Shown here piece by piece: positions 31,660 through 40,291 of a DNA stretch of 64,000 nt (the first letter of the stretch is position 1; every line of letters begins with the position of its first letter). The DNA comes from an uncultured Prevotella sp. (GTDB lineage Bacteria > Bacteroidota > Bacteroidia > Bacteroidales > Bacteroidaceae), in NCBI GenBank assembly GCA_905233425.1, contig CAJOEC010000005.1, positions 1 through 64,000 of the forward strand, written 5' to 3'. The position numbers were made by a program, and so were the translations under genes. Below the pieces are notes generated by a model that was given only the letters and a program-made list of their open reading frames with translations, had not been told where the DNA came from and did not search any database.

Positions 31660-32394
31660 TTATTCAACAGTGATGCCGTTACCATCCAGAATGGCTATAT
31701 CCTTTTCGTTGATCTGGTCGATCACGTACTTACCGATACAGCAAATCTGCATTTCGTCGAGAATAGTCACCAGGTTGTCGTAGCTGGAGTTGTTCAGCGG
31801 CTTGATGTTCACGGCAAGCGTGGGCACCATGTCGGCGGGGTTCTCGGTGAACTCCTTCATCTCCTTGTCAACCTTTTCATACTTTGCCTTTACCAGCTCA
31901 TTGTTCTGTACAATGTCCACATGACCTTTCTTAATCATGATAAGGGCACGGTTGTAGACAGAGTCATTAGCTTCCTGCTGGGTCTTCGGCAGTGCATTGA
32001 ACCAGTTGTCAAGCTGATCTTTGGCGTCCATGAGCACCTTCACGGGAGCATGTCTGTGGTTGCGCAGGGCATTGCGAATGCCTTCCTTGCCCCACGTGGT
32101 CTCCTTGAGGAACTCAGGATTGCCGAAGTCTTCTTTCTTGTCAACAATGTAGTAGTAGAGCTTGTCGTTATCGGCCAGGTAAATCGTGATGGTCTGCTCG
32201 GTCTTCGACTTGTCCTTGTCCTCGGCCTTCATCGTGTCATCCTTTGCAGGCATGGTGAGATGCATGGCCTGGGGCTTTGCCAGTGACGTACACAGCATGA
32301 AGAAGGTGATGAGAAGCATCATCATATCCACCATGGGCGTGAAGTCCACGCGGACATTCATTTTTTTCTGCTTGCTTTCTTTTTTCTTTGCCAT
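31660..32394 (-). CDS. exbD: ExbD-type biopolymer transport protein (second copy)
   Basis: 244 residues. N-terminal MNVRVDFTPMVDMMMLLITF has the membrane Asp of ExbD/TolR. The periplasmic part is longer than in enterobacterial ExbD, typical for Bacteroidetes. Lies 3 bp after the other exbD gene. Confidence 0.88.
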   Translation of the reverse strand: MAKKKESKQKKMNVRVDFTPMVDMMMLLITFFMLCTSLAKPQAMHLTMPAKDDTMKAEDKDKSKTEQTITIYLADNDKLYYYIVDKKEDFGNPEFLKETTWGKEGIRNALRNHRHAPVKVLMDAKDQLDNWFNALPKTQQEANDSVYNRALIMIKKGHVDIVQNNELVKAKYEKVDKEMKEFTENPADMVPTLAVNIKPLNNSSYDNLVTILDEMQICCIGKYVIDQINEKDIAILDGNGITVE

Positions 32395-32397
32395 AGC

Positions 32398-33066
32398 TTA
32401 GTCCTCCAACTTTTTATACTGTGTAACGAGTTTGTAACGGCTCTCGTTGATGTCCTGCAGTTCTGCAATGACCATCTTCACCGAGCTGTAAGGGGTCTGC
32501 TTGTCGGCCTTGATGCAGATTTCGAGCTTGTTAGCGTGCTCGCCTTTCTCTGCGTCCTCGAGGTCGTTGTACCACTCCTTGTAGCCGTTCTTCATAGCTT
32601 TCACCCAGAGCTGGAACTCGCTCATCTTGTCTTCGCGAGCCTGGATGCTGTCGGTAGGTATACCAGTGCTCTTCAGCACCTTCACCTGCTCCTCATGTGT
32701 CATACCCAGATACTGAGGCAGATTCTTCACCGGCACACCAATCTGTGTCTCGGCGAGGAAGGCCTTCTTCTGTTCAGCGTTGAGCGATGTCTCGCGCTCC
32801 TTGAGCATCTGCTCGAGGGCCTTTTCCATCGTCACCGTCTTGTCTGTGGCCACGAGCACTCTGCCCTCCGGGTCGATAGTGATATCGAGGGTGGCAGATG
32901 ACGGGACCTTCGCCATGGTCTGCGATGCGGGAGTGACGACCTTCACCACCTCGTTCTTCACGAAGTTTGCACTCAGCATGAAGAACGTGAGCAGCAGCAC
33001 CATCACGTCTGACATCGGGGTCATGTCGATCCAGACATCGTTTTTCTTAATTTTTATCTTACCCAT
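32398..33066 (-). CDS. exbD: ExbD-type biopolymer transport protein (first copy)
   Basis: 222 residues. KKNDVWIDMTPMSDVMVLLL has the conserved Asp in the single TM helix. Two different ExbD paralogues next to one ExbB are usual in this phylum and may form a mixed complex. Confidence 0.88.
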   Translation of the reverse strand: MGKIKIKKNDVWIDMTPMSDVMVLLLTFFMLSANFVKNEVVKVVTPASQTMAKVPSSATLDITIDPEGRVLVATDKTVTMEKALEQMLKERETSLNAEQKKAFLAETQIGVPVKNLPQYLGMTHEEQVKVLKSTGIPTDSIQAREDKMSEFQLWVKAMKNGYKEWYNDLEDAEKGEHANKLEICIKADKQTPYSSVKMVIAELQDINESRYKLVTQYKKLED

Positions 33067-33099
33067 AGCAGTAACATTAGTTTAAAGGGTTAGACAAAA

Positions 33100-33930
33100 T
33101 TAAGCCTCGTCCGGGTGTGTGGTGTTGTAGGTCTGTGCGAGTGAATAACCAATCTCATCCAGTGCGAACGAAATCTTATCGATTCGGTTGGTGAAGAAGT
33201 TGTACGAGACAACGGCGAGCCACGAAGTACCGATACCGAAGGCCGTGTTGATAAGGGCCTCAGAGATACCAGCCGACAGCTCGACGGAGTCACCGCCACC
33301 GCCCTGTGCCAGGGCCTGGAACGACTTGATCATACCTACCACAGTACCGAGCAGACCAGTAAGAGTACCCAGAGTAACGATTGTTGCAATCATGGGGAGG
33401 TTCATGGTCAGAGTTGGCATCTCAACGGCGATGGCCTCTTCGTGGGCAGCCTGGATGCGAGCGATCTTCACTTCCTTCTTGATTCCCTGAGCGGCGTCAG
33501 CCTCCTTGTAAGCCTGGACGGTAGCGCGGACAACATTAGCAACGCTTCCACCCTGGGCAGCGCAATGCTGCAGAGCGGCGTCGAAGTTGAGGGCCTTCAG
33601 GTCGGCCTTGATCTTAGCGAGGAACTTAGCCAGCTTCTCCTTACCGATACACTTGCTCAGAGCAATGACGCGCTCAACGGTCATGGTGATGACGGTGAGC
33701 AACAGAGTGTGGATCACAGGCACGATGATACCGCCCTTGTAGATGGTACCCCAGATGTTCAGAGGCGAGCCGTTGGGGTCGCCACCCTCGAAGTTGCTGG
33801 ACTGACCAAAGTTAAAGAAGAAGTTGCAGAATGCAATGACGGCGCAGATAACGATCACCCAAATTGCATCTTTCAAACCGATGCTGCTCGTGCCCTTCTT
33901 TGCAGGAGCAGCTGCTTTCTGTGTTGCCAT
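33100..33930 (-). CDS. exbB: MotA/TolQ/ExbB proton channel protein
   Basis: 276 residues, three TM helices (AIWVIVICAVIAFCNFFFNF; GIIVPVIHTLLLTVITMTVE; LGTLTGLLGTVVGMIKSFQ). The last is the ExbB/TolQ signature. First gene of the operon. The N-terminal helix precedes a Bacteroidetes-type glycine-rich extracytoplasmic loop. Confidence 0.9.
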   Translation of the reverse strand: MATQKAAAPAKKGTSSIGLKDAIWVIVICAVIAFCNFFFNFGQSSNFEGGDPNGSPLNIWGTIYKGGIIVPVIHTLLLTVITMTVERVIALSKCIGKEKLAKFLAKIKADLKALNFDAALQHCAAQGGSVANVVRATVQAYKEADAAQGIKKEVKIARIQAAHEEAIAVEMPTLTMNLPMIATIVTLGTLTGLLGTVVGMIKSFQALAQGGGGDSVELSAGISEALINTAFGIGTSWLAVVSYNFFTNRIDKISFALDEIGYSLAQTYNTTHPDEA

Positions 33931-33992
33931 AATTTTTTGTTTTTTAAAAGTTTTAAGTTATTAAATAAAGTAAAAAGAAAATTTTCAACACG

Positions 33993-34000
33993 CAAAGATA
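33993..34000 (-). promoter_or_regulatory. -7 box of the exbB operon
   Basis: TATCTTTG on the minus strand, 63 bp upstream of the exbB start; a CTTG lies about 20 bp further upstream. Confidence 0.5.
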
Positions 34001-34054
34001 GTAAATAAATGTTTACGCAAGCGGACTATTAACTACATTTAACTTGTTTTGTTT

Positions 34055-35251
34055 TTATTTCAGTTTGCTCAGGGCATTCGCAATGCGTTGCATAGCCTCG
34101 CGTATGTTGTCGTCGCTGGTGGCGTAGCTCATTCGGAAACAGTCGGGATCACCGAAAGCGTCGCCGCCGACGGTGGCCACATGGGCCTCGTCGAGGAGGT
34201 ACATGGCGAGGTCAGTGCTGTTCCCGACGGGTGAACCGTCGGGGGCGGTCTTGCCGTAGAAACTGCTGCACTTGGGGAAGAGGTAGAAAGCTCCCTCGGG
34301 GACGTTCACCTCCAAGCCGGGAATCTCGCGGGCGAGGCTTACGATGAGGTCGCGGCGGCGCTGGAAGGCCTGGCGCATCTCCTCGACGCACTCCTGGCTC
34401 TGGGTGTAGGCGAACTCTGCGGCCTTCTGGCTCACAGAGCATGGGCCGCTGGTGTACTGGCCCTGCAGTTTGTTGCAGCCTTTGACAATCCACTCCGGCG
34501 CTGCGATGTAGCCTATGCGCCAGCCCGTCATGGCGTATGCCTTGGAGACACCGTTGACCACAATGGCACGCTCCTTCATGCCAGGGAACTGTGCTATCGA
34601 CTCATGACGGCCCACGTAGTTGATGTGCTCGTAGATTTCGTCGGCCAGCACGTAGAGGTCGTCATGTTTTAATATAATGTTCGCGAGCGCACGCAGTTCC
34701 TCTTTATTATATACGGAGCCTGTTGGGTTGCTTGGCGAGCAGAGTATGAGCATTCGTGTCTTCGGCGTAATGGCCTTCTCCAACTGCTCGGGGGTCATCT
34801 TGAAGTTCTGCTCGAAGGTAGCCTCCACGAATACGGGCGTTCCTCCGGCCAACAGCACCATCTGCGGATAGGAGACCCAGTAGGGAGCGGGGATAATCAC
34901 CTCGTCGCCGGGGTTCACAAGTGCCATCACGGTGTTGCAGACGCTCTGCTTCGCACCGTTGCTGACGAGTATTTCGGCGGGCGAATATTCCAGTTGGTTC
35001 TCGCGCCTCAGCTTTTCGCTGATTGCCTTTCGCAGATCCATGTATCCGGGAACTGGCGAATAGCGCGAATAGTTTTCGTCGACGGCCTTCTTTGCCGCCT
35101 CCTTGATATGGTCGGGGGTATTGAAATCGGGTTCACCAACGCTCATGTTTATGACGTCGATGCCCTGTGCCTTCATTTCTGAGCTTTTCTGCGACATTGC
35201 CAGCGTGGCGGAGGGTGCCAGACGCTGCAGCCGGAGTGATAACTGTGACAT
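34055..35251 (-). CDS. Pyridoxal-phosphate aminotransferase (aspartate aminotransferase-like, class I)
   Basis: 398 residues. INMSVGEPDFNTPDHI, LCSPSNPTGSVYN and SKAYAMTGWRIGYIA (PLP lysine) define a class I aminotransferase. Aspartate is the likeliest amino donor. One added loop, KTAPDGSPVGNSTD, is encoded by a palindrome (34223-34243) with arms identical to one in the hydrolase at 6469. It is monocistronic with its own promoter. Confidence 0.88.
   Translation of the reverse strand: MSQLSLRLQRLAPSATLAMSQKSSEMKAQGIDVINMSVGEPDFNTPDHIKEAAKKAVDENYSRYSPVPGYMDLRKAISEKLRRENQLEYSPAEILVSNGAKQSVCNTVMALVNPGDEVIIPAPYWVSYPQMVLLAGGTPVFVEATFEQNFKMTPEQLEKAITPKTRMLILCSPSNPTGSVYNKEELRALANIILKHDDLYVLADEIYEHINYVGRHESIAQFPGMKERAIVVNGVSKAYAMTGWRIGYIAAPEWIVKGCNKLQGQYTSGPCSVSQKAAEFAYTQSQECVEEMRQAFQRRRDLIVSLAREIPGLEVNVPEGAFYLFPKCSSFYGKTAPDGSPVGNSTDLAMYLLDEAHVATVGGDAFGDPDCFRMSYATSDDNIREAMQRIANALSKLK
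34223..34243. repeat. In-frame palindrome (TAPDGSPVG)
   Basis: CCCGACGG-GTGAA-CCGTCGGG, perfect arms, in the aminotransferase gene; arms match 6469-6488. Confidence 0.7.
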
Positions 35252-35303
35252 ATTTACGATTTACTGATTAACGATTTGTATTCGTTTTTGTATTAAGAAC
35301 GTG

Positions 35304-35335
35304 CAAAAGTACGCATTTATTTCGTTTCAGCGAAA
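35304..35335 (-). promoter_or_regulatory. Promoter of the aminotransferase gene
   Basis: TACTTTTG (plus 35304-35311) and, 20 bp upstream, TTTC (plus 35332-35335), one base off TTTG. Confidence 0.5.
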
Positions 35336-35373
35336 TTTTTGCCCTACTTTTTTCACTTTGGGAAAAATATTTG

Positions 35374-35381
35374 TAACTTTG
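35374..35381 (+). promoter_or_regulatory. -7 box of the ndk gene
   Basis: TAACTTTG, 62 bp before the ATG at 35444. No well-spaced -33 box. Confidence 0.5.
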
Positions 35382-35443
35382 CACCCGTAATGTGACAACA
35401 GTCATCTGTGATATTTGTTTAACCTTCAAAAGAACTATGATTT

Positions 35444-35908
35444 ATGGAAACAACATTGGTATTACTGAAGCCCAGCTGCGTGCAGCGCCAGCTGATTGGC
35501 GAGGTCGTCAACCGCTTTGAGCGTCGCGGACTGCGCATCTCTGGCATGAAGATGATGCAGCTCAGCGACGGGATTCTCCGCGAGCACTATGCCCATCTTG
35601 CCGACAAGCCCTTCTTCCCCTCACTTCAGGCTTCGATGCAGGCCTCGCCCGTAGTGGCCCTGGCCTTGACGGGTGTCGACGCCGTGAAAGTGGTGCGCCA
35701 GATGGCCGGCGTGACCAACGGTCGTGAGGCCGCCCCTGGCACCATCCGTGGCGACTACTCTATGAGCAACCAGCAGAACATTGTCCACGCATCCGACTCA
35801 GTGGAGAATGCCGCCATCGAGCTGCGCCGTTTCTTCCTGCCCGAGGAGATCTTCGACTACACAAGCAACGCACAGGCCTTCATCTACGGCGAAGGGGAGT
35901 GCAAATAG
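35444..35908 (+). CDS. ndk: Nucleoside diphosphate kinase
   Basis: 154 residues. TLVLLKPSCVQRQLIGEVVN and GTIRGDYSMSNQQNIVHASDS (catalytic His, cited in part) define NDK. It balances NTP pools by phosphate transfer from ATP via phospho-His. Full length. Followed by the nested palindrome cluster. Confidence 0.93.
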   Translation: METTLVLLKPSCVQRQLIGEVVNRFERRGLRISGMKMMQLSDGILREHYAHLADKPFFPSLQASMQASPVVALALTGVDAVKVVRQMAGVTNGREAAPGTIRGDYSMSNQQNIVHASDSVENAAIELRRFFLPEEIFDYTSNAQAFIYGEGECK

Positions 35909-35950
35909 CGTCGCCGAAAGTTTTGCGCTTTCGGCTTTTCCAATCTGGTT

Positions 35951-36160
35951 AGAAACGGCCTGAAAGGCCAATAAGCACATAGCCCAGGGCATCGCCCTGG
36001 GTTAGTTGTAACGTAAAACGTTCGCCCTGAAAGGGCAAAAGAATTATACGGAGGCGTCGCCTCCTATTATCTCTTTTGCCCTTTCAGGGCGAAGCCTCTC
36101 CACCACTTTTACCCAGGGCGCTGCCCTGGGCTGTTATCTTTTGGCCTTTCAGGCCGTTTT
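35951..36160. repeat. Nested palindrome-of-palindromes, copy 2
   Basis: Fully symmetric: CGGCCTGAAAGGCC (left end) mirrored by GGCCTTTCAGGCCG (right), then AGCCCAGGGC..GCCCTGGGT mirrored by ACCCAGGGC..GCCCTGGGCT, then TTCGCCCTGAAAGGGC mirrored by GCCCTTTCAGGGCGAA, around GGAGGCGTCGCCTCC. The order matches 5528-5706. No ORF. Confidence 0.8.
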
Positions 36161-36212
36161 CCAACCGCACCGCACGTTAGGTCGCGTCCCTACTGTTACC
36201 TTCTGAGCGAGG

Positions 36213-36299
36213 ATTCCCCCGGTGGGAACAAAACATTCCCCCGGTGGGAATAAATTGTTCCCCCGGTGGGAATAAATTGTTCCCACCGGGGGAATCCTC
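36213..36299. repeat. TTCCCCCGGTGGGAA repeat array
   Basis: Three copies of a 22-bp unit (TTCCCCCGGTGGGAA plus AAAACA or TAAATTG), then one inverted copy (TTCCCACCGGGGGAATCC), so the array can form a hairpin. Together with the nested palindrome it fills the 579-bp gap between ndk and padR. Confidence 0.75.
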
Positions 36300-36382
36300 C
36301 AGAAGCTCTACATACTTTCAATCGTTTGTTTGCCCTTTTCCGTTAAATAGACTTAAACCCGAAAAGATTTATAGTACTATGT

Positions 36383-36414
36383 ATTGCAAGGTACTTAGTT
36401 TTTGCCTATCTTTG
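36383..36414 (+). promoter_or_regulatory. Promoter of the padR-pspC unit
   Basis: ATTG (36383-36386), 20 bp, TATCTTTG (36407-36414), 73 bp before the PadR start. Confidence 0.6.
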
Positions 36415-36487
36415 CACCCGAATTGCTGAACCATCCCTCACTGTTCCTTTTCCGGAGGGGGGCAGAAGGGGCAAAACAGAAGAAGAC

Positions 36488-36838
36488 ATGAACATTGAGA
36501 ACGCCAAGTCGCAGATGAGGAAAGGGATGCTGGAGTACTGCGTGCTCCTGCTCCTGGAACACCGGCCATCGTATGCCAGCGACATCATCCAACAACTGAA
36601 GAACGCGGAGCTGCTCGTGGTGGAGGGGACGCTCTACCCCCTGCTCACCCGCCTGAAGAACGACGGACTGCTACGTTACGAGTGGCAGGAGTCGACGCAG
36701 GGGCCGCCCCGCAAGTACTATGCCCTCAGCAACGAGGGGGAACATTTTCTGGAAGGACTCGACACAGCCTGGACAGAACTCTCAAACACCATAAACTACC
36801 TTAAAGAGTTGGGAACTGCTATTAGTAATAATTTGTAG
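36488..36838 (+). CDS. PadR-family transcriptional regulator
   Basis: 116 residues. ENAKSQMRKGMLEYCVLLLL, EGTLYPLLTRLKNDGLL (recognition helix and wing) and GPPRKYYALSNEGE are the PadR winged-helix motifs. In Bacteroidetes PadR is often cotranscribed with a PspC protein, as here, and probably controls that operon in response to envelope stress; the signal is unknown. Confidence 0.88.
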   Translation: MNIENAKSQMRKGMLEYCVLLLLEHRPSYASDIIQQLKNAELLVVEGTLYPLLTRLKNDGLLRYEWQESTQGPPRKYYALSNEGEHFLEGLDTAWTELSNTINYLKELGTAISNNL

Positions 36839-36901
36839 AAATTCGTATAATTTGTGTAATTAGTGTAATTAGTGTAATTCGTTGTTCATAAATCAGGAGT
36901 T

Positions 36902-38548
36902 ATGAAAAAGAATATAACCATCAACCTTTGTGGGCGTCTGTTCCAGATTGACGAGGATGCCTACGAACTGCTGCAGCAGTATGTCGAGTCGCTCCGCCAG
37001 TCGTTTGGTCGTCAGGAGGGCGGCGACGAAATTGTCGACGACATCGAGACACGCATAGCCGAGCTCTTCGACGAACTGCTCGAGCAGGGCACCGTGGCCA
37101 TCACCATCGACCACGTGAAAGACATTATCACCCGTATAGGACAGCCGGAACAGCTTGCCGGCGACGACGAAGGCAATGACGGTGGGTCAGGCCGCGATTC
37201 GGCCCGCGACAATGACCAGCGGTTTGGCCACGGTGATGCCAAAGGACAGAGCGTCTTTGACAAGCTACGTGCGAGGACGGCCGGCAAACGCCTCTACCGC
37301 AACCCCGACGACAAACTGCTTGCAGGCGTGCTCTCAGGCTTCGCCGCATACACGGGCACCGACACCACATGGTGGCGAATAGGCTACGTGCTGCTGTTCT
37401 TAGGGTCCAACTTCTTTCTATTCCCAATACTCAAGTTGTTCCATTTTGGCGGATTCTTCTTCCATGCCAACTTGACGTTGGTCCTGCTCTACATCGTGCT
37501 GGCCATCGCCATGCCTGTTGCGACGACACCCAAGCAGACACTCCAGATGAAGGGCAAGCCCGTTACACCGCAGAACATCGCCGACGTAGTGGTTGAGGAA
37601 AAGACACCGAAGAGGCACAGTCTTGTGCACAGCATACTCTCGGTACTGATGAAAGTGGTGGTTGGCCTGTTCGTGGGCCTGATGACCGTCTTCGGCCTTG
37701 CGCTGCTGGTCTGTCTGCTGATGGTCATCGTGTCGTTGGCCATCATCTTCACCGTGCCCGGCTCAGAACAGTTCGGCCTGCCTTTCAGCCTTGACGAGCT
37801 GGGACTGAGAGAAATCTACTCCGACCATCCGTGGGTGGTGGTAGCCTTCACTTTGGGACTGGTGCTGGTGCTCTTCATCCCCGTCTATGCCATCATACAC
37901 TCGCTGCTCACCCGCACGGGCAAGGTACAGCCCATGGGTATAGGCCAGCGCATAGCATGGATAGTGTTCTGGGTTGCGGCCCTGTGCTGCTTCGTCCCGT
38001 CGCTGGCATGGATCCAGCAGTTTACGTCCAAACGTTACACAGCGTCATACATCGAGAGCCACACCTTCCAAGGCGTGGTAATGAACGACGCCGACCTCGA
38101 CTTTTTCCGCCGTGGCGTCTGGAAGCTGCTGAAACATGAGAACTGCGACCACTATACCTGGAGTGGTGACTACCCCGACAAATACAATGTGCGCTATCTC
38201 GACACCTACAACTATGCCTGTGAGGCAGTCTATCAGGTGGAGCGCAAACAGGCAGTTGAGCCGGGCATCTACCGTCTGGACTGCATAGCCCGTGCCGAAG
38301 GCCCCGGCACGTTTGTCTACGCCATTGGCGACGGCAAGCACATAAAGGAGATTCCGGGGTACGGCGACGAGGGCGGCGAGCTGGGCAAAGGTCACGGATG
38401 GTCGCCCGTAGCCATCGACAGCATCGTGGTCACCACCGACAGCATAGCCTACGGCCTGTCGAGCGACGCCGCGTTCACCGGCCATTCCTGCCGGGCCAGA
38501 TGGTTCTCGGCCACCGACTTCGTGGTCACCCGCATTGGTGACTTATAG
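36902..38548 (+). CDS. PspC-domain membrane protein
   Basis: 548 residues. A soluble N-terminal domain (KKNITINLCGRLFQIDEDAY) typical of these proteins, then PspC (KRLYRNPDDKLLAGVLSGFAAY, cited in part) with a TM pair, four to five further TM helices, and an extracytoplasmic C-terminal domain of about 170 residues. Envelope stress role inferred from PspC and PadR linkage. The stop is one base from the convergent porin stop. Confidence 0.85.
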   Translation: MKKNITINLCGRLFQIDEDAYELLQQYVESLRQSFGRQEGGDEIVDDIETRIAELFDELLEQGTVAITIDHVKDIITRIGQPEQLAGDDEGNDGGSGRDSARDNDQRFGHGDAKGQSVFDKLRARTAGKRLYRNPDDKLLAGVLSGFAAYTGTDTTWWRIGYVLLFLGSNFFLFPILKLFHFGGFFFHANLTLVLLYIVLAIAMPVATTPKQTLQMKGKPVTPQNIADVVVEEKTPKRHSLVHSILSVLMKVVVGLFVGLMTVFGLALLVCLLMVIVSLAIIFTVPGSEQFGLPFSLDELGLREIYSDHPWVVVAFTLGLVLVLFIPVYAIIHSLLTRTGKVQPMGIGQRIAWIVFWVAALCCFVPSLAWIQQFTSKRYTASYIESHTFQGVVMNDADLDFFRRGVWKLLKHENCDHYTWSGDYPDKYNVRYLDTYNYACEAVYQVERKQAVEPGIYRLDCIARAEGPGTFVYAIGDGKHIKEIPGYGDEGGELGKGHGWSPVAIDSIVVTTDSIAYGLSSDAAFTGHSCRARWFSATDFVVTRIGDL

Positions 38549-38549
38549 C

Positions 38550-39578
38550 TTAGAACCGGAAGTCAAACTGCGCGTCGAAAAAGTTGTAGTTGTGCTTGTC
38601 GGGATTGGGAATGCTGCGGTCGTTGACGCGGGCATACTCCACATTTAGCTGTATGTTCTTGTGGAAATAGTAGTTCACGCCCACTTCGTACATCGTCTTG
38701 GCACGGTTCCACTCCTTGTTGTCGCGGTAGGTCTGGTATCGTGCCTTGGCGTGCAGCTTGCTCTTCACCACTGGCACAATGCCAAAGACATACCAACCGT
38801 CGGCCTTGTTGCCCAAGTCCGGGTTGGCGCCCATGCCATGGCTGTGCAGATACTCCGCCCTGAAGGTGTACTGGTCCTTGTCGTACTCGGCTGAAAAGGC
38901 GTAGCGGTCCTTCCCGCCTACGTCGGCGCGGCTGCCCGTCCATCCGAAGGCACCGATGCGCACGCCCTGGATGGGCATCACCCAGGCACCGCCTATGACG
39001 TCCTTTCGCTGGTCCTTGTCCTTGTTGTTTATGCCCTCACCGTTGTAGACACCTATTTGGTAATGCAGTAGTGCGCGTCCGGCAGCGTTCCTCAGCACAT
39101 CGCCCTGGAACTGCAGACCGATGTCGCGCCCGCTGCTCGACTTCTCGCCCGTGCGGTCGCCAAAGCCCGTGAGAGCATTTATCGCCATGGCATAGGCATA
39201 CCAGCCCTGCGTGACGGGGTTCGTGGGGTTCTCGAACGAGAACGCACGTTTGAACTGTCCCACCTTCACACGGAACTCCTTGTGCTTCACCCACTCGGCA
39301 TAGAGGTCGACGAGCTGCACGGTGGGTTCGCCCGGCCCCTTGGCGTTGGTGCCCTGAATCTGTGCACGCCAGTCGAACTCGCCAATCTTTCCGTCGAGTA
39401 TGAAACGGGCGAGACGGAGGTTGAACTCATTGTGCTCGGTCCCCTCCCTGTCGTCAAACTGATACTGCAGCATGCCGTAGCCGCTGAACTTGATGTTCTC
39501 GAACCATTTCTTTGTGTTCTCCTGTGCATTGGCTGCCAATGCGACGGCCACGAGGGCCATTGTCAATAATCTCTTCAT
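38550..39578 (-). CDS. Outer-membrane porin (phosphate-selective OprO/OprP-like)
   Basis: 342 residues. Signal peptide (MKRLLTMALVAVALAANA) and repeated amphipathic strands: KFSGYGMLQYQFDDREG, FNLRLARFILDGKIGEFDWR, DIGLQFQGDV, YYFHKNIQLNVEYARVND, ending in FDAQFDFRF with the terminal aromatic expected of a beta-barrel. Family members import anions or serve as general porins; substrate not determinable. Confidence 0.8.
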   Translation of the reverse strand: MKRLLTMALVAVALAANAQENTKKWFENIKFSGYGMLQYQFDDREGTEHNEFNLRLARFILDGKIGEFDWRAQIQGTNAKGPGEPTVQLVDLYAEWVKHKEFRVKVGQFKRAFSFENPTNPVTQGWYAYAMAINALTGFGDRTGEKSSSGRDIGLQFQGDVLRNAAGRALLHYQIGVYNGEGINNKDKDQRKDVIGGAWVMPIQGVRIGAFGWTGSRADVGGKDRYAFSAEYDKDQYTFRAEYLHSHGMGANPDLGNKADGWYVFGIVPVVKSKLHAKARYQTYRDNKEWNRAKTMYEVGVNYYFHKNIQLNVEYARVNDRSIPNPDKHNYNFFDAQFDFRF

Positions 39579-39619
39579 AATCGTTGGTAATGGCTGCTAA
39601 AGTGCAATAAAACTGTGGG

Positions 39620-40234
39620 TTACCTCATGTCGAAACCGACGCGCAGTCCGTCGTACTGCTTTGCCAGCTCGCCTATCGACTGCAGCTCGGTGCTGCCGCT
39701 GAGTGCTGAGAGTGCCTGCATCAATGTTATCAGCTTCGATGCCTCGAAGAGGAAACCCATGCCCGTGGCGTTCTTCTTGGCATAGCAGTTGACGGTGAGC
39801 AATAGTCCCCTCATGCTGATCTTCGCCGTGGCCTCGTCGAAGGTGTACGTGCCGCTGAAGGTCTTTCCCGCCACTGTTGCGCTGAACTTTCCGTCCTCGC
39901 CGAAAGTCACCTTCGTGTTTCCCTGTGCTATTCCGAAATTTTCGTAGTAGGGCTTCAGCCTGCCCTTGATGTCGGCGGCGACGATCTCGCCTCCAGCCTT
40001 TGCCAGGAGCTTCTCGCTGGTGAATGCACATCCCGGCTGCTGGTAGTTCCATGTGCCGATGATGTCGCGCTGTGTGACTTTCGTGAGTCCCAGCACACTC
40101 TGGATGACGTTGCCGATGGTCTCGCCGTTGGCGGCAGTACCAAGGATGCTGCCTAATGACGACTGTCCGCCCACTCCGCAACTACTTGTGAGCAGCATGG
40201 TGGCTGCTGCAAAAACTAACATTGTCTTTTTCAT
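39620..40234 (-). CDS. DUF4923 lipoprotein
   Basis: 204 residues. Lipobox LLTSSC (Cys near 19). The DUF4923 core contains DIIGTWNYQQPGCAFTSEKL, TFSGTYTFDEATAKISM and a C-terminal helix (LITLMQALSALSGSTELQSI). Common in Bacteroides and Prevotella; no known function. It lies 41 bp upstream of the porin and may be cotranscribed with it. Confidence 0.82.
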   Translation of the reverse strand: MKKTMLVFAAATMLLTSSCGVGGQSSLGSILGTAANGETIGNVIQSVLGLTKVTQRDIIGTWNYQQPGCAFTSEKLLAKAGGEIVAADIKGRLKPYYENFGIAQGNTKVTFGEDGKFSATVAGKTFSGTYTFDEATAKISMRGLLLTVNCYAKKNATGMGFLFEASKLITLMQALSALSGSTELQSIGELAKQYDGLRVGFDMR

Positions 40235-40291
40235 AACTGATATGGTTTAATGTTAACACTATATTCCGTCGCGTCCCTACTGTCAGGCCAA

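Noticed and set aside
36213..36299. Possible CRISPR or iteron array
   Set aside because: Only three direct copies and one inverted copy, with 6-7 bp gaps; no replication gene nearby.
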